Origin: an uncultured Clostridia bacterium
GTDB taxonomy: Bacteria; Bacillota; Clostridia; Christensenellales; Borkfalkiaceae
Direction: 5' to 3'
NCBI GenBank assembly: GCA_949286835.1
Contig: CASEDP010000003.1
Location: 1-64,000 of the forward strand
Length of the DNA: 64,000 nt
Made by a program: the position numbers and the translations under genes. Position 1 is the stretch's first letter; each line of letters opens with the position of its first letter. The notes below the pieces were generated by a model. That model saw nothing but the letters and a program-made list of their open reading frames with translations. It had not been told where the DNA came from and made no database searches. Below are positions 25,859 to 35,597 of the stretch, piece after piece.

Positions 25859-26353
25859 ATGACAAGAAAGTTAGCTTACGCATTGACAATTATTATGACT
25901 ATCGTGGTTATATGCGGCATCGTTCTGGGCGTATATTTACTCAAAAACAGGGACGATTTCACTAAAAACATAACTCTCGGCGACAAGACGGTCGAAGAGG
26001 AGATTGACGTCAGTCTTTCGGGGTTCTATCCCGGTAGCAGTCAGGCATATTCGGTAAAGTTCGGAGGGGCGTCGGTCGAAGGGTATAAGGTCTCGCTCGG
26101 ATTTGACGAGGACGGCGACTGCACGCTTGCGCAGTTCATAGTTCTTACCATCACTCTCAACGGCGAAAAGGTGGCGGAGGACAAGCTCGACAAGTTCATC
26201 GGAGGGGAAGGCTGTTCCTTTGCGCTCTCTTCTTCGGAAAACGGCGGGGCGGAATTGAAGCTCGAATATTCTATGCCGGAAGACGTCGGCAACGAAGCGC
26301 AGGGCACGGTTGCCGAATTTGTCGTCACCGTCACCGCCGAGGTCGGGGCATAA
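25859..26353 (+). CDS. Secreted TasA/camelysin-like small protein
   Basis: About 164 aa with an N-terminal signal-anchor (about 5-27) and a beta-rich outer part. The segments GFYPGSSQAYSVKF and MPEDVGNEAQGTVAEFVVTVTAEV resemble the start and end of TasA/camelysin folds (PG, GNEAQG, then an alternating hydrophobic strand). The typical SipW-type cleavage region (GxTYAxFSD) is missing. I start at the ATG 25859 next to the signal peptide. Six bases separate it from the SipW gene, so it is probably a substrate or accessory of that peptidase. Function not certain. Confidence 0.65.
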   Translation: MTRKLAYALTIIMTIVVICGIVLGVYLLKNRDDFTKNITLGDKTVEEEIDVSLSGFYPGSSQAYSVKFGGASVEGYKVSLGFDEDGDCTLAQFIVLTITLNGEKVAEDKLDKFIGGEGCSFALSSSENGGAELKLEYSMPEDVGNEAQGTVAEFVVTVTAEVGA

Positions 26354-26359
26354 GCACGT

Positions 26360-27139
26360 ATGAGCGAAAAATCGACAAAAATAACGGCTAAAAGAATATT
26401 CGGCATTGTTCTCAACGCCGTATTCGTCTGTTTTTTTCTGTTGTGCGCGCTGGCGCTCTTTCTGGCAGTAACGTCTAAAAAGAGCTCCGACGGAGCAATG
26501 GAGATCTTCGGCACGGAGATGCGCCTCGTACTCTCCTCCTCAATGGAAAAATGCGACGAAACGGACGTCAGCGGATATGCGATAAAGGATATCCCCGTAA
26601 ATTCCGTCGTATTCATTCAGACCGTCCCCGACGGCGAAGAGGAGGCGGAGGAGTGGTATTCCTCCCTGAAGGTGGGCGACGTGCTCACGTTCCGCTATGT
26701 CTACGCCTCTCAGGAGACTATAACCCACAGGATAACGGACATACGGGAAAAGGAGGGCGGCGACTATATTATTACGCTTGCGGGCGACAATAAGGCTGCC
26801 TCGGGCGGCACTCTGACGCAGACGATAGACACCTCCCAGGACGGAGGGCTCAACTATATAATAGGAAAGGTCACGGGCGTAAACTATGCGCTCGGGCTTA
26901 TAATAACCGCATTAAAGAGCGCGTGGGGCATAGTTTTCATAGTCATCGTGCCCTGCATAATAATAATTGTATTTGAAATCATACGCATAGTCGAAACGAT
27001 AACGGAACAGAAAAACGCTGAACGTATCGCCGAAAACGAGCGCAAGGACGCCGAAATAGCCGAACTCAAGCGCAGGCTTGAAGAGGTTGACGCAGGCAGG
27101 AAATTGTCGCCCGACGGTACGGACGGCGTGTCTGAATAA
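26360..27139 (+). CDS. SipW-type signal peptidase I
   Basis: ER-type (Ser-His) signal peptidase of 259 aa. TM helix at about 15-38, catalytic Ser61 in SSSM, His123 in THRI and the GDN segment with Asp143; a second TM region lies at about 178-212. After it comes a cytoplasmic coiled coil (about 212-245, rich in ERKDAEIAELKRRLEE), which typical SipW proteins lack. In Bacillus, SipW matures TasA and TapA for biofilm fibres. Here the operon holds three TasA-like secreted proteins, so the same role is likely. Confidence 0.85.
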   Translation: MSEKSTKITAKRIFGIVLNAVFVCFFLLCALALFLAVTSKKSSDGAMEIFGTEMRLVLSSSMEKCDETDVSGYAIKDIPVNSVVFIQTVPDGEEEAEEWYSSLKVGDVLTFRYVYASQETITHRITDIREKEGGDYIITLAGDNKAASGGTLTQTIDTSQDGGLNYIIGKVTGVNYALGLIITALKSAWGIVFIVIVPCIIIIVFEIIRIVETITEQKNAERIAENERKDAEIAELKRRLEEVDAGRKLSPDGTDGVSE

Positions 27140-27174
27140 ATAATACTTAAGCAAAGCGGGAGGGGGTAAAATCA

Positions 27175-27840
27175 ATGTATATTGCTTTGATTGTTTTTAT
27201 GGTTCTGGCGGCTGTAGTATGCATATTCGCTATGGTTGTCGTCATAGTCGACCTGGTCAGGGGTGGCGACAAGCGCGCGTCCGTCGTTTATGCGCAACCC
27301 GCGCAGACCGCCGACGGGGCGGAAAATGAAGCGCCTCGAGAGGACAGTGAGGTTCAGACGGATACCGTAGCGGTCGCAGAGACGGAGGCAAAGGAAGAGC
27401 TCGGTGAAAATACCGTTGTCATCTCCAGGACGGAGAGAAAGACGCTGGACGAGAAGTTCAGGGAACTTGACGAACGTATGCAGCGTTACTACATAGAAAT
27501 AGTAAGGCACGCGATGAACAAGCCTGCATCCAAGCAGTTTAAAAACGACAGATACGAAGAGTATAAAATCGGCAATACGCGTCTTGTGCGGCTGCAGATA
27601 AAAAAAGACGCGGTCATCTGCGAGGTCACACTTGTCAACAGCGACTTCAGGACGTATATGGCGGATAACAAGGTGCGCGTCAAGCAGGCGCCCACCGTCA
27701 TCCGCATAGAGGACGAGGCATCTGTCGAGCTCGCCAAAAACGGCATAGACATAGCCGTCAAGGGCGTCGAGGAAGAGCGCGAATACAAGCGCCTTCTCAG
27801 GAATGAAAAGCGCAGAAATGCGAGAAAACTCAATTCGTGA
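27175..27840 (+). CDS. Membrane-anchored cytoplasmic protein of the SipW operon
   Basis: A 221-aa protein with one N-terminal TM helix (about 3-28), an acidic spacer and a C-terminal domain (about 85-190). The pattern of that domain (ERMQRYYIEIVRHAM, then strands with NTRLVRLQIKKDAVICEVTL) is like a domain often seen in Clostridia membrane proteins. The charge distribution suggests the domain lies in the cytoplasm. No enzyme motif. Its position between the peptidase and its TasA-like substrate hints at a role in secretion or assembly. Function unknown. Confidence 0.65.
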   Translation: MYIALIVFMVLAAVVCIFAMVVVIVDLVRGGDKRASVVYAQPAQTADGAENEAPREDSEVQTDTVAVAETEAKEELGENTVVISRTERKTLDEKFRELDERMQRYYIEIVRHAMNKPASKQFKNDRYEEYKIGNTRLVRLQIKKDAVICEVTLVNSDFRTYMADNKVRVKQAPTVIRIEDEASVELAKNGIDIAVKGVEEEREYKRLLRNEKRRNARKLNS

Positions 27841-27866
27841 AAAAACCAAAATAACAGGAGATTTAT

Positions 27867-28517
27867 ATGAGCAAGAGTTTAAGAGCAGTACTTTTGTCAC
27901 TCGTGACGGTTTGTATTTGCCTTGCGCTGCTTATCGGCGGTACGTATGCGCTGTTTTCCGATAATGTTCAGGTAAACAGCCATCTTTCGGCGGGTAAGCT
28001 TAAAGTAAGCCTTAGCAGAGTGGAGTACAAGGAATGCGTTCTGACTTCGGACGGCACGCTTGCCGAAAGTCAGCCCGACAATACAAGGGTCGACCTAACT
28101 TCGACGACTTCGGATGACCTCACGCTGTTCAACGTCGAAAAATCTGTCCCGGGGTGCTGGTACGAGGTGACGCTCGAACTCGGCAACGGAGGAGACGTGG
28201 CTTTCGACTACGGCATAAGGATGCTGTGGGATGCGAAGAATGCATCAGCCGAAGAAGCTGCGATTGCGGCACAGCTTGAAATAAGCGTTGCTGAGGGAAC
28301 CGAAAACCTTGCAACGTTCAGGCTCAGCGAGGCGGCTGCTGCGGGCGATGAAGGCGACGGCAACCTCTCCCTCGGCTATATGGCGGCGGGTGAGGGCGTA
28401 AAGACGCTTGTAATCAGGGCAACCTTTGTCGACGACGATGATAACAACGCCGCGCAGGAGGGAAACATAGAGTTCGACCTCCAGATTTTTGCGGCGCAGA
28501 GAACGGCGAACGGCTGA
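27867..28517 (+). CDS. TasA/camelysin-like secreted protein (SipW substrate)
   Basis: A 216-aa secreted protein with the SipW-type signal sequence: hydrophobic core at about 8-27, then GGTYALFSDN, which is the usual cleavage region of SipW substrates. The mature part is beta-rich with the PGCWYEVTLELGNGGDVAFDYGI segment typical of TasA/camelysin folds (PG-x-x-x, then N-x-G-x-x-x-x-x-Y) and ends with EGNIEFDLQIFAAQ. Strong ribosome-binding site (AGGAG). Likely fibre subunit or matrix protein. Confidence 0.8.
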   Translation: MSKSLRAVLLSLVTVCICLALLIGGTYALFSDNVQVNSHLSAGKLKVSLSRVEYKECVLTSDGTLAESQPDNTRVDLTSTTSDDLTLFNVEKSVPGCWYEVTLELGNGGDVAFDYGIRMLWDAKNASAEEAAIAAQLEISVAEGTENLATFRLSEAAAAGDEGDGNLSLGYMAAGEGVKTLVIRATFVDDDDNNAAQEGNIEFDLQIFAAQRTANG

Positions 28518-28556
28518 AACTCAATCGGGAAATAATGAAATGAAGGAGATAATGAA

Positions 28557-30404
28557 ATGAAAAAGAAACTAATTATGGGCTCGGCACTGACAATACTTAT
28601 GTGCTCCAGCCTCATCACGGGCGCAACAATGGCATTGTTTACCAGCCGGACAGAGGCAGGCATTTCCGTCAGCGGCGGTAAGGTCGACGTCTCCGCACAG
28701 ATTAAATCTTTAACTACATATTCCGAAGGCGAGCCCACCGAAAATAACGGCGAGTTCGCCCTCGGCGGCACGGCAACCGTCGAAGGCGGCAACATAACGC
28801 TCGCCAACTTTATGCCTATGGATAAGGTAGTAGTCGAAATAGAGGTTACAAATACCTCCAGCGTGGCATATCAGCAGAGAGTATCGCTTAGCGGCAACGA
28901 CGACGGCGGTTTTATGGACGAACTGCTCATAGGCATAAGCGACGACAATATAAGCTACACCTATTACAGCAACTATGTGTCCGAATGGGAGAAAAAGTCA
29001 GCTACAGAGCAGGCGGAAGTTACCACGATGTATATCTCTGTCGAACTTCCCGAATTTGTCGGCAGCGCGTGGCAGGGCAAGACCTGCGAAATTTCTCTTG
29101 CGATAGAGGCAGTTCAGGGCAATGCAGACATCTCCGGTACGGCGGTTGCAAATAAGGTCTTTCTCGTTGAAAGCCAGAAAGAGCTCAACACCAAAATCGG
29201 CAGTATGGCAAGCGGCGAGACGGTCGTCCTCTGCGGCGGCGAAGAAAATTGGAAAGATGTAACCGTAGAATATACCTCCGAGGTGGCAAAGGACATAACT
29301 ATCCGCGGCTACGGCGTCGGCAATATGACGATAAACGCGCCCTATTCAACGGTACATCTTTATAACAATGTCACCACATTGAAGGTCGTTGCAGTCGCAG
29401 GACAATCTCTGCACATATACGGAAATGTCGCCGAAACGCTCACCATTGAAAGCGGCAGGGCGGTTGTCGAAGAGGGTGCAAGCGTGGCAGTCGTAAACGT
29501 AGCCCCCGCGGACGAGGCAACGGTCAAGGTAGAGGTTGCAGACCGGGCGGAGGTAGAGAGCATAGTCGTCAACACCAAGACGGGCGCAACGGCAGAGGTC
29601 GTAATTGCGGAAGAGGTTACCGTGCCCAGCCTTGAGATTAAGGGCGAAGGCGACGTCAAACTTGAAAATAACGGCAACGTAGGCAACACTACCGTTACGA
29701 CAGCAGAACAGCTCGTTGAAGCGCTCGGAATGGAAGGCGCGACGGTAAAGCTTGACGGCGACATCGGAATTGCGGCATCTGTGCTTCAGAATGCGATAAA
29801 CTATAACGGCGTTAAAAACTTTGCTATCGACCTCAACGGCAAGACCCTTACGCTTACCGACGGAACGCTCAACATTGTCGGCGAAAATATCACGCTCAGG
29901 TTATTTAACGGCAATCTGAATGCTCACAACAGCCGGTCCACGGTTGCGTCCATAATGGTTGGCAGCAGTTGCGGCTTTGGCATCGAGAACGTAAACGTCT
30001 CCGCAACGGGATCATTCCTCTATCCCTGCGGCGATGCGGCCGTTACTGATTGCAAGCTCGAAATAGGGGGCGTCTATGCGGTTGCAACCAATGCGGCAAA
30101 GACGGACAATTACAATGTAGTGATTACCGTTGTCGGAAGCAGCATAAAAATGCTCGGCGACGACTCCGCCGCAATAATGATAAATGTTGCGGGCACTCTC
30201 GATATGGAAAACGTCGACATCGACGCAAGGCGTCAGGGCATAATTGTTCGCGCAGGCGAAGCAAACCTTACAAATGTCAGAGTGAATGCGGAAATTCCCT
30301 ATCTCGATTGGGAATATGCCAAGAACTATGCCAACAACCCCGCAAGCTGGGGCAGCGGCAACGAGGTGCCCTATGGCGCTCTTGTCGTCGGCAACATGCA
30401 GTAG
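28557..30404 (+). CDS. Large SipW-exported surface protein, N-terminal part of a frameshifted gene
   Basis: The first 615 residues of a long surface protein. It has a SipW-type signal (about 5-25, then GATMALFTS), a TasA-like N-terminal domain (about 28-195) and a repetitive beta-rich region (about 200-610) of short strands (VTTLKVVAVAGQSLHIYG; LDLNGKTLTL-like turns) that fits a right-handed beta-helix. The frame ends at TAG 30402, in the middle of a repeat. The same fold continues in another frame from about 30398. The pair would be one protein of about 1,100 residues with one base missing. Confidence 0.75.
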   Translation: MKKKLIMGSALTILMCSSLITGATMALFTSRTEAGISVSGGKVDVSAQIKSLTTYSEGEPTENNGEFALGGTATVEGGNITLANFMPMDKVVVEIEVTNTSSVAYQQRVSLSGNDDGGFMDELLIGISDDNISYTYYSNYVSEWEKKSATEQAEVTTMYISVELPEFVGSAWQGKTCEISLAIEAVQGNADISGTAVANKVFLVESQKELNTKIGSMASGETVVLCGGEENWKDVTVEYTSEVAKDITIRGYGVGNMTINAPYSTVHLYNNVTTLKVVAVAGQSLHIYGNVAETLTIESGRAVVEEGASVAVVNVAPADEATVKVEVADRAEVESIVVNTKTGATAEVVIAEEVTVPSLEIKGEGDVKLENNGNVGNTTVTTAEQLVEALGMEGATVKLDGDIGIAASVLQNAINYNGVKNFAIDLNGKTLTLTDGTLNIVGENITLRLFNGNLNAHNSRSTVASIMVGSSCGFGIENVNVSATGSFLYPCGDAAVTDCKLEIGGVYAVATNAAKTDNYNVVITVVGSSIKMLGDDSAAIMINVAGTLDMENVDIDARRQGIIVRAGEANLTNVRVNAEIPYLDWEYAKNYANNPASWGSGNEVPYGALVVGNMQ

Positions 30405-31855
30405 TCAAAATCGAGGGAGGCAGCTATGTCTGTACTGCAGCCGATGACAGGGTTGCAGAGCGCGCAAGCGCGTTGTATACGATTAAGGGCACAACCCGTG
30501 CAACAACCGTAACTATGAGCGGGGCAACTTTCACTGGCAAGGTAGTAAATTACAACAACAGCGCAACTTTGGAAGGCTTTGAGGACTATACCGTCATCAC
30601 CGCATTGGTAGCCTCTGCCGAAGAGTGGGCAAAGATAGACGATCTGGTTGCACTCAAAGCAGACGAGGCATATTACTTCCAGCAGATTGCCGACATAGAG
30701 TTTACGTCGCAGCTTGCAAAATTCTGCGGAACATATGACGGTAACGGCTATGATCTGACGCGTGCCCAAAATTTCGGAATGGGGCAGATGGCGGCTGTAA
30801 TACTTGAGATTGCGGGACATACGGCCATAAAGAATGTCGACCTGTATATGTATGACCCCACCATTATAATTTCGCTTGCGGACTGGGGTACGGCTTACGG
30901 CGTTGACTTTGAGAACGTGACCACAAATTCCAAAGCGGGCGAGCTCAAGGTGAACAGCAGCAATTTCGGCTTCTTCATAAGCAATGCTCTCTACACGAGT
31001 ACGGGCTCATCTGTTGAATATAATTTCATAAATTGCACAAATAATGTCAGCATAGAAAATGCGGGTAATTGTACGGGCGTGTTTGTCGGTTCGGGTCCCT
31101 GCGCAAACGGAACGCTGATTATAAACTACGAAAACTGCGCCAACAACGGCGACATAACGGGAGCGGCGTATGTCGGATATCTCTACGGAAATCCTTCGTA
31201 TATCCAAAGTATGACGGATGAAGAATATCCGGACAGCACAATCAACGTGACAAATTGCGTAAATAACGGCGTTCTCCGTTCTAATGCAGAAAATGCCGTC
31301 GTTGCAATCGCGCCTAAATTCTCCGATGTGATTGCGAACGACGCGGTGACGGGCACCGGCAGTCTGATAGCTGAAAACGCAATCGAGGATCTTGTATACA
31401 CCATCAACCAGTCGGATACGGATTTCACCATAACGACGGAAAAGACGGAATATACCTATAAGATGGCATTCTCCGTAAACGCAACGTACTTCACTAAAGA
31501 CGGAACTCCCTGGACGGAAGAACATACGGCTGACATCCCCGACAGAACTCTTAGCGAAGTTTCCAACGGCTTGAAGTATTTTAAGAACCTCACTGTCAGC
31601 GGGGAGGAGACGGGCGGTCTGCTCGCCGTCAAGGCTTACGACAAGCGCACGGTCGTTTCTGAAAACATTCTTACCGAAGAGGAAGTTTCGGCGCTTGAGT
31701 TTAATGCGGCAAGGTATGCGCTTACCGTCAAGGACGGCGTGACGTATATGGTATTCAACGTTACAGAAGATTACTACATCAACAGCGGCGTCGTAGTTAT
31801 GCTCTATGCCTATGATGCGGAAGGTTCTCTCGTCGGAATAAAGACCGTAAAGTAA
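30398..31855 (+). pseudogene. Continuation of the large surface protein in another frame
   Basis: About 485 codons that continue the beta-helix protein: AVVKIEGGSYVC runs on from the repeats of the first part. Later segments include NGYDLTRAQNFG, repeated NCxNNGxI units (NCTNNVSIENAG, NCANNGDITGA, NCVNNGVL) typical of surface beta-helix proteins, and a C-terminal strand-rich domain. No start codon with a ribosome-binding site begins this frame. One extra A in AACATGCA (30393-30400) would join the two parts as GNNAVVKIEGG. It is either a real disabling deletion, a phase-variable site or a sequence error. Confidence 0.7.
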
Positions 31856-31938
31856 GGGCATAGGTTCAGCGGCAATTGCGGCGGACGCGCAAAAGAGCGC
31901 GGCGAACGCAAAAGGCGGTTTATACAGGAATATTTTAA

Positions 31939-31963
31939 CAGGGGCGCAACGCGCCCCTGTTTT
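31939..31963 (+). terminator. Terminator of the SipW operon
   Basis: Stem CAGGGGCGC/GCGCCCCTG with AAC loop followed by TTTT. Confidence 0.8.
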
Positions 31964-31970
31964 CTGTGTA

Positions 31971-31999
31971 TTGACATTAGTCTTGCGTTATAGTAAAAT
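31971..31999 (+). promoter_or_regulatory. Promoter of the GH5-GNAT operon
   Basis: TTGACA (31971-31976), 17-bp spacer, TAAAAT (31994-31999). The leader of about 140 nt can fold partly (CGGAAG...CTTCCG arms) but shows no known riboswitch. Confidence 0.75.
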
Positions 32000-32143
32000 A
32001 GTCGGCGGAAGCGGTAGGCAAAAGGCGCTTGCAATGTAAAAAATCCGTGCTGATCGGCAGGTTAAATGCTCTTGCCTTCCGCAAATGAAATGTCATCCCG
32101 TCTGTAAATTCTGCGGGTACCGACTTCAAAGGAGGAAATGTCC

Positions 32144-33433
32144 GTGTTGCCAATAATCATTCCGGCAGTTGTCATTGCGGTTGCCCTTATTGCCATCTTT
32201 CTCTTCGTCTGTTTCCGAAACCCCGACAGCCGTCCTCCCGAAAACGCAGACGGCGCTACGGGGTTTGTGCGGGCAAGCGGGCTCAATCTCTACGACGGTC
32301 GCGGCAGGCTCTTAAAACTTGTCGGCGTCAACCTCGGCAATTGGTTCGTGCAGGAATTCTGGATGGCGGTGAGCTCCGTCGGCACATTCGGTACGGGCAT
32401 TTATACGCAGGAAAGGGGCATTGAAGCAATGCGCGCAAATCCCGCCCTGAGCGACGGGGACATAGCCGAGCTCGAAAGACTGTATCTCGATACGTACATT
32501 TCCGAAGAGGACTTTGCGCGCATAGCGGCGCTGGGGCTCAACTGCGTCAGGGTAAATTTCACCTATCTCACGCTGACGGACGGCGACAAAATGCGCAAAG
32601 AGGGCTTTGAAAAGCTCGACTGGGTAATTGAGCAGTGCCGGATAAACGGGCTGTACGCAATACTCGACCTTCACGGCGCAAGGGGGTCGCAGAATATGGA
32701 TATTCATTCAGGCAACGACGCCTCTTTCGATCTCTACGGTAATGAGGAAAACCGCGCGCATACCCTGCGCCTCTGGCGGGAGATTGCCGCGCGCTACCGC
32801 GACGAAGCGACGGTTGCGGCATATGACCTTCTCAACGAGCCCCGCCGCGCTCCGCACAGGTTTACGGGCAGGGCACAGTTCGATTTCTATGACGAACTCT
32901 ACCGCGCAATCCGCGCCGAGGACGAAAATCATCTCATAATTGCGGAGTGTTTCACTTTCCCCACGCACGGAGTATCGCCGAGAAAATACGGCTGGACAAA
33001 CGTCGCATATTCCTACCACATATACAATCTCGCGCCCATAACGCAGCTCGCCTGCCTTTATTTTTACAGGGCGCTGCACAACCTCAAGGGATATTCCGTC
33101 CCGGTAATCGTCGGCGAGTGGAATGCCTGGAACAAAAAGAAAAACTGGCTAAAGAGCATTGACTTCTTCGAGAGGTCGGGTTGGTCGTATATTTCGTGGA
33201 CGTATAAGACGAACAAGTACCTCTACAAGCACAGAAAGGACAGAACGGCGCATTGCTGGGGCATATTCGAGCTCGATATTCCGCCGGTTGACATCTCCTC
33301 TGCGACATATGGGGAAATAGCGGAGGTATGGGGCAGCGTCTCAACCGAAAACGCCGAAAAATCGTTGGTCTGCGAAGTGTATGAAGAGCGGTTTGCCGGC
33401 GGCGCAAAAGCTCCGGAAGGGGAAAAACGATGA
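32144..33433 (+). CDS. Membrane-anchored GH5 glycoside hydrolase (exo-glucanase-like)
   Basis: Family 5 retaining beta-glycosidase, about 429 aa, with an N-terminal TM anchor (about 3-26) that holds it outside the cell. The (beta/alpha)8 barrel begins with GVNLGNWFVQEFW, typical of the exo-beta-1,3-glucanase/cellulase branch. The acid/base Glu is in DLLNEP (about residue 232), YSYHIYN carries the active-site His, and the nucleophile Glu is in VGEWNAW (about 325). GTG 32144 lies eight bases after GGAGG, while ATG 32138 lies only two bases after it, so I prefer GTG. It overlaps the GNAT gene by four bases. Confidence 0.82.
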   Translation: MLPIIIPAVVIAVALIAIFLFVCFRNPDSRPPENADGATGFVRASGLNLYDGRGRLLKLVGVNLGNWFVQEFWMAVSSVGTFGTGIYTQERGIEAMRANPALSDGDIAELERLYLDTYISEEDFARIAALGLNCVRVNFTYLTLTDGDKMRKEGFEKLDWVIEQCRINGLYAILDLHGARGSQNMDIHSGNDASFDLYGNEENRAHTLRLWREIAARYRDEATVAAYDLLNEPRRAPHRFTGRAQFDFYDELYRAIRAEDENHLIIAECFTFPTHGVSPRKYGWTNVAYSYHIYNLAPITQLACLYFYRALHNLKGYSVPVIVGEWNAWNKKKNWLKSIDFFERSGWSYISWTYKTNKYLYKHRKDRTAHCWGIFELDIPPVDISSATYGEIAEVWGSVSTENAEKSLVCEVYEERFAGGAKAPEGEKR

Positions 33434-33924
33434 GTTTGACTGTGAGAAGGGCAACGGAGGCGGACTTCGGGCGCGTGCTGAAAATCTATGAGGGCGCGCG
33501 CAAATTTATGCGCGAGCACGGCAACGGAGCACAGTGGGGAGAGGACAGACCGACCGCCGAGGAGATATCTTCGGATATCGCAGACGGCGTACTCTACGCA
33601 ATTTCCGACGGCACCGAACTCTGTGCGGTGTTTGCCCTTGTCAGGGGCGGAGAGCCGTATTATGCCGACATAGAGGGCGAATGGCTGACGGACGCCCCCT
33701 GTCTGGCGGTGCACAGAGTTGCAAGTTCGTTCGGGCGCAGGGGTATGCTGCACGAAATTATGCAGTTCGCAAAGGCGCAGTGCGGGCATCTTAAGATAGA
33801 CACCCACGCCGACAACTATGTTATGCAGAACGCCCTTTCAAGGGAGGGCTTTGTCCGCAGGGGCTGGGTCACTCTCCCCGACGGGCAGAGGCGCATCGCC
33901 TACGAATTTTTTGCCCGCGGATAG
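33430..33924 (+). CDS. GNAT family N-acetyltransferase
   Basis: A 164-aa acetyltransferase. The N-terminal VRRATEADFGRVLKIYEGAR, a central VHRVASSFGRRGMLHEIM with the acetyl-CoA loop (GRRGML) and the late segment IDTHADNYVMQNALSREGFVRRG are typical for the family. Start and previous stop overlap (ATGA), so it is coupled to the GH5 gene; a link in function is not evident. Substrate unknown. Confidence 0.8.
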   Translation: MSLTVRRATEADFGRVLKIYEGARKFMREHGNGAQWGEDRPTAEEISSDIADGVLYAISDGTELCAVFALVRGGEPYYADIEGEWLTDAPCLAVHRVASSFGRRGMLHEIMQFAKAQCGHLKIDTHADNYVMQNALSREGFVRRGWVTLPDGQRRIAYEFFARG

Positions 33925-34072
33925 CGCTCAAGGCGCTCCGTCGGCGGTGGAGCGGACATTCGGGCAATATGCGGCAAATCGCCCGAAAAATTTGTTGTCT
34001 GAGGTAAATGCGTGCAATGGTCTGCGGCACGAAAAGAGGCGCATATTTTCTCCGGAAAGGGTATAAGACGAC

Positions 34073-34120
34073 AAAAAAAGGGGCGCGTTTCGCACAGCCA
34101 TTGCGAAACGCGCCCCTTTT
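34073..34120. terminator. Bidirectional terminator
   Basis: Stem of 15 bp, GGGGCGCGTTTCGCA (34080-34094) with 34102-34116, flanked by seven A and four T, between convergent genes. Confidence 0.9.
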
Positions 34121-34131
34121 GAAATTACTGA

Positions 34132-35568
34132 TTATCTTTTAATCTTTGCGGCGGGCTGCTTTACGTTTTCCGTGGCGTGGAGCAGCGCGATGAGCGCCGT
34201 ATAGAGCAGGGTGGGGAAGAGGTAAAATATGTGGTTATCCAGAAGGCACACGGTGAGGAACACGCCGAGCACTATCGCAAGGTAAATTCTCTCCCTCGTG
34301 ATGTTCTTTATGAACGACCATATCGTCTGCAATCTGTGAATTATGTATGTTACAAGCCCTACAATTCCGCATCCGCCCAGAAGCTGCATAAACGTGTTGT
34401 GGTACATTCTGGGTATTATCGCCAGCCCCGCAAAGCCGGGGTCGAGGTCGTCTATTTTGCCGCCGAAGAAGCCTACGCCGAAGAGGGGATAGTCAAGGAA
34501 GTACTTGTACGCTCTCTCCCAAAGGGCAAACCTGCCGTTGCCGGTTGCAAAGTTGTCGCCTACGGAATTGAAATAGCTTATAAATTGCTCCCACATTCCC
34601 AAGATGACGGAAACAAGTATTACTGCGGCGAGCGCCACAAGCACTATGTTTATCTGTCTTTCAATGCCCTTGGTCGAAAAGATCAGCCATATTATGCAGG
34701 CTATTCCCGCAACTCCCGCGCCTATCATACTCTGTCGGGACATCGTAAAGAATGTTATGACAATCAGCGCTATGCCGACAATCGTATATATCCAGCCGTG
34801 CTTTTTCCTTATGGCGAGGTAGAAGGGGGCGGGAATACACACGCAGAAAAGCATTCCCATATTGTTGTACATTCCCCAGCCGAAGAACAGTTTTGACCTT
34901 ACGACTTCGCCGTCGACTACAAGTCCGTCATACGTCATATATGCTATAAACAGCTCCAGCGCAAGGACTGCGGCGAGGCAGATGAAGTAGAAAGCTATTT
35001 TCTCAAACGTCTCGTCCGTGACTGCGATGTTGCTGCTCAGCAGCATAAATACCCCAATGAACATCGCCGAAAGGAATATGCCGTACATCAGGTTCAACGG
35101 CGTATAGTTGCTTGCAAATACGCCGTTCAAGAGCAATGCGGCGGAAAATGCGCACAGCCCGAAGAGCATAGGCGAGGGCTTGAATGCCCTTGTGGCAATG
35201 TTATAGCCCACTCTTGCGACGAGGGCGATGAATGCCACCGCGATGGCTGCGATTATCTGTCCTAATATTTCGGGTCGCAGGAAATAGTCTGACTGCTCGC
35301 CGAGGGGGGAGGGGCTGTTTTTATAGGAGATGATTACGTGTATAAAGAGAAATATGACCATTGCGGGAGTGAGGTCCCTGCAGGTTATGAACATAGCGGT
35401 GGCACACACCGCGAGATACCAGATGTTGACTACGTCCCAGCCGAGATAGTAGCAGATGAGTATTACCATCGCCGTCACTACGGGGAAGAATTTAGAGGAA
35501 ATGAATTCCCTTATCGAGGCGCCTGCCTGCGAATTTTCAATTTTTTCTGGTATGGTTGTGAGGTTCAT
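34132..35568 (-). CDS. O-antigen ligase/polymerase-like membrane protein
   Basis: Polytopic membrane protein of 478 aa with about 12 TM helices. The PF04932 (Wzy_C/O-antigen ligase) marks are a large outer loop with GNGRFALWERAYKYFLDYPLFGVGFFGG followed by HNTFMQLLGGCGIVGL. These proteins join or polymerise lipid-linked glycans outside the membrane. No glycosyltransferase cluster is adjacent; the gene forms a single unit with a perfect consensus promoter. In a Gram-positive cell it may attach a glycan to a wall polymer or protein. Confidence 0.8.
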   Translation of the reverse strand: MNLTTIPEKIENSQAGASIREFISSKFFPVVTAMVILICYYLGWDVVNIWYLAVCATAMFITCRDLTPAMVIFLFIHVIISYKNSPSPLGEQSDYFLRPEILGQIIAAIAVAFIALVARVGYNIATRAFKPSPMLFGLCAFSAALLLNGVFASNYTPLNLMYGIFLSAMFIGVFMLLSSNIAVTDETFEKIAFYFICLAAVLALELFIAYMTYDGLVVDGEVVRSKLFFGWGMYNNMGMLFCVCIPAPFYLAIRKKHGWIYTIVGIALIVITFFTMSRQSMIGAGVAGIACIIWLIFSTKGIERQINIVLVALAAVILVSVILGMWEQFISYFNSVGDNFATGNGRFALWERAYKYFLDYPLFGVGFFGGKIDDLDPGFAGLAIIPRMYHNTFMQLLGGCGIVGLVTYIIHRLQTIWSFIKNITRERIYLAIVLGVFLTVCLLDNHIFYLFPTLLYTALIALLHATENVKQPAAKIKR

Positions 35569-35597
35569 CTCTTAAAGCCCTTAGATGTTTTGACAAT

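Noticed and set aside
30385-30410. Programmed frameshift joining the two parts of the large surface protein
   Set aside because: No slippery heptamer and no stimulatory stem are evident at the stop codon; a single missing base explains it better.
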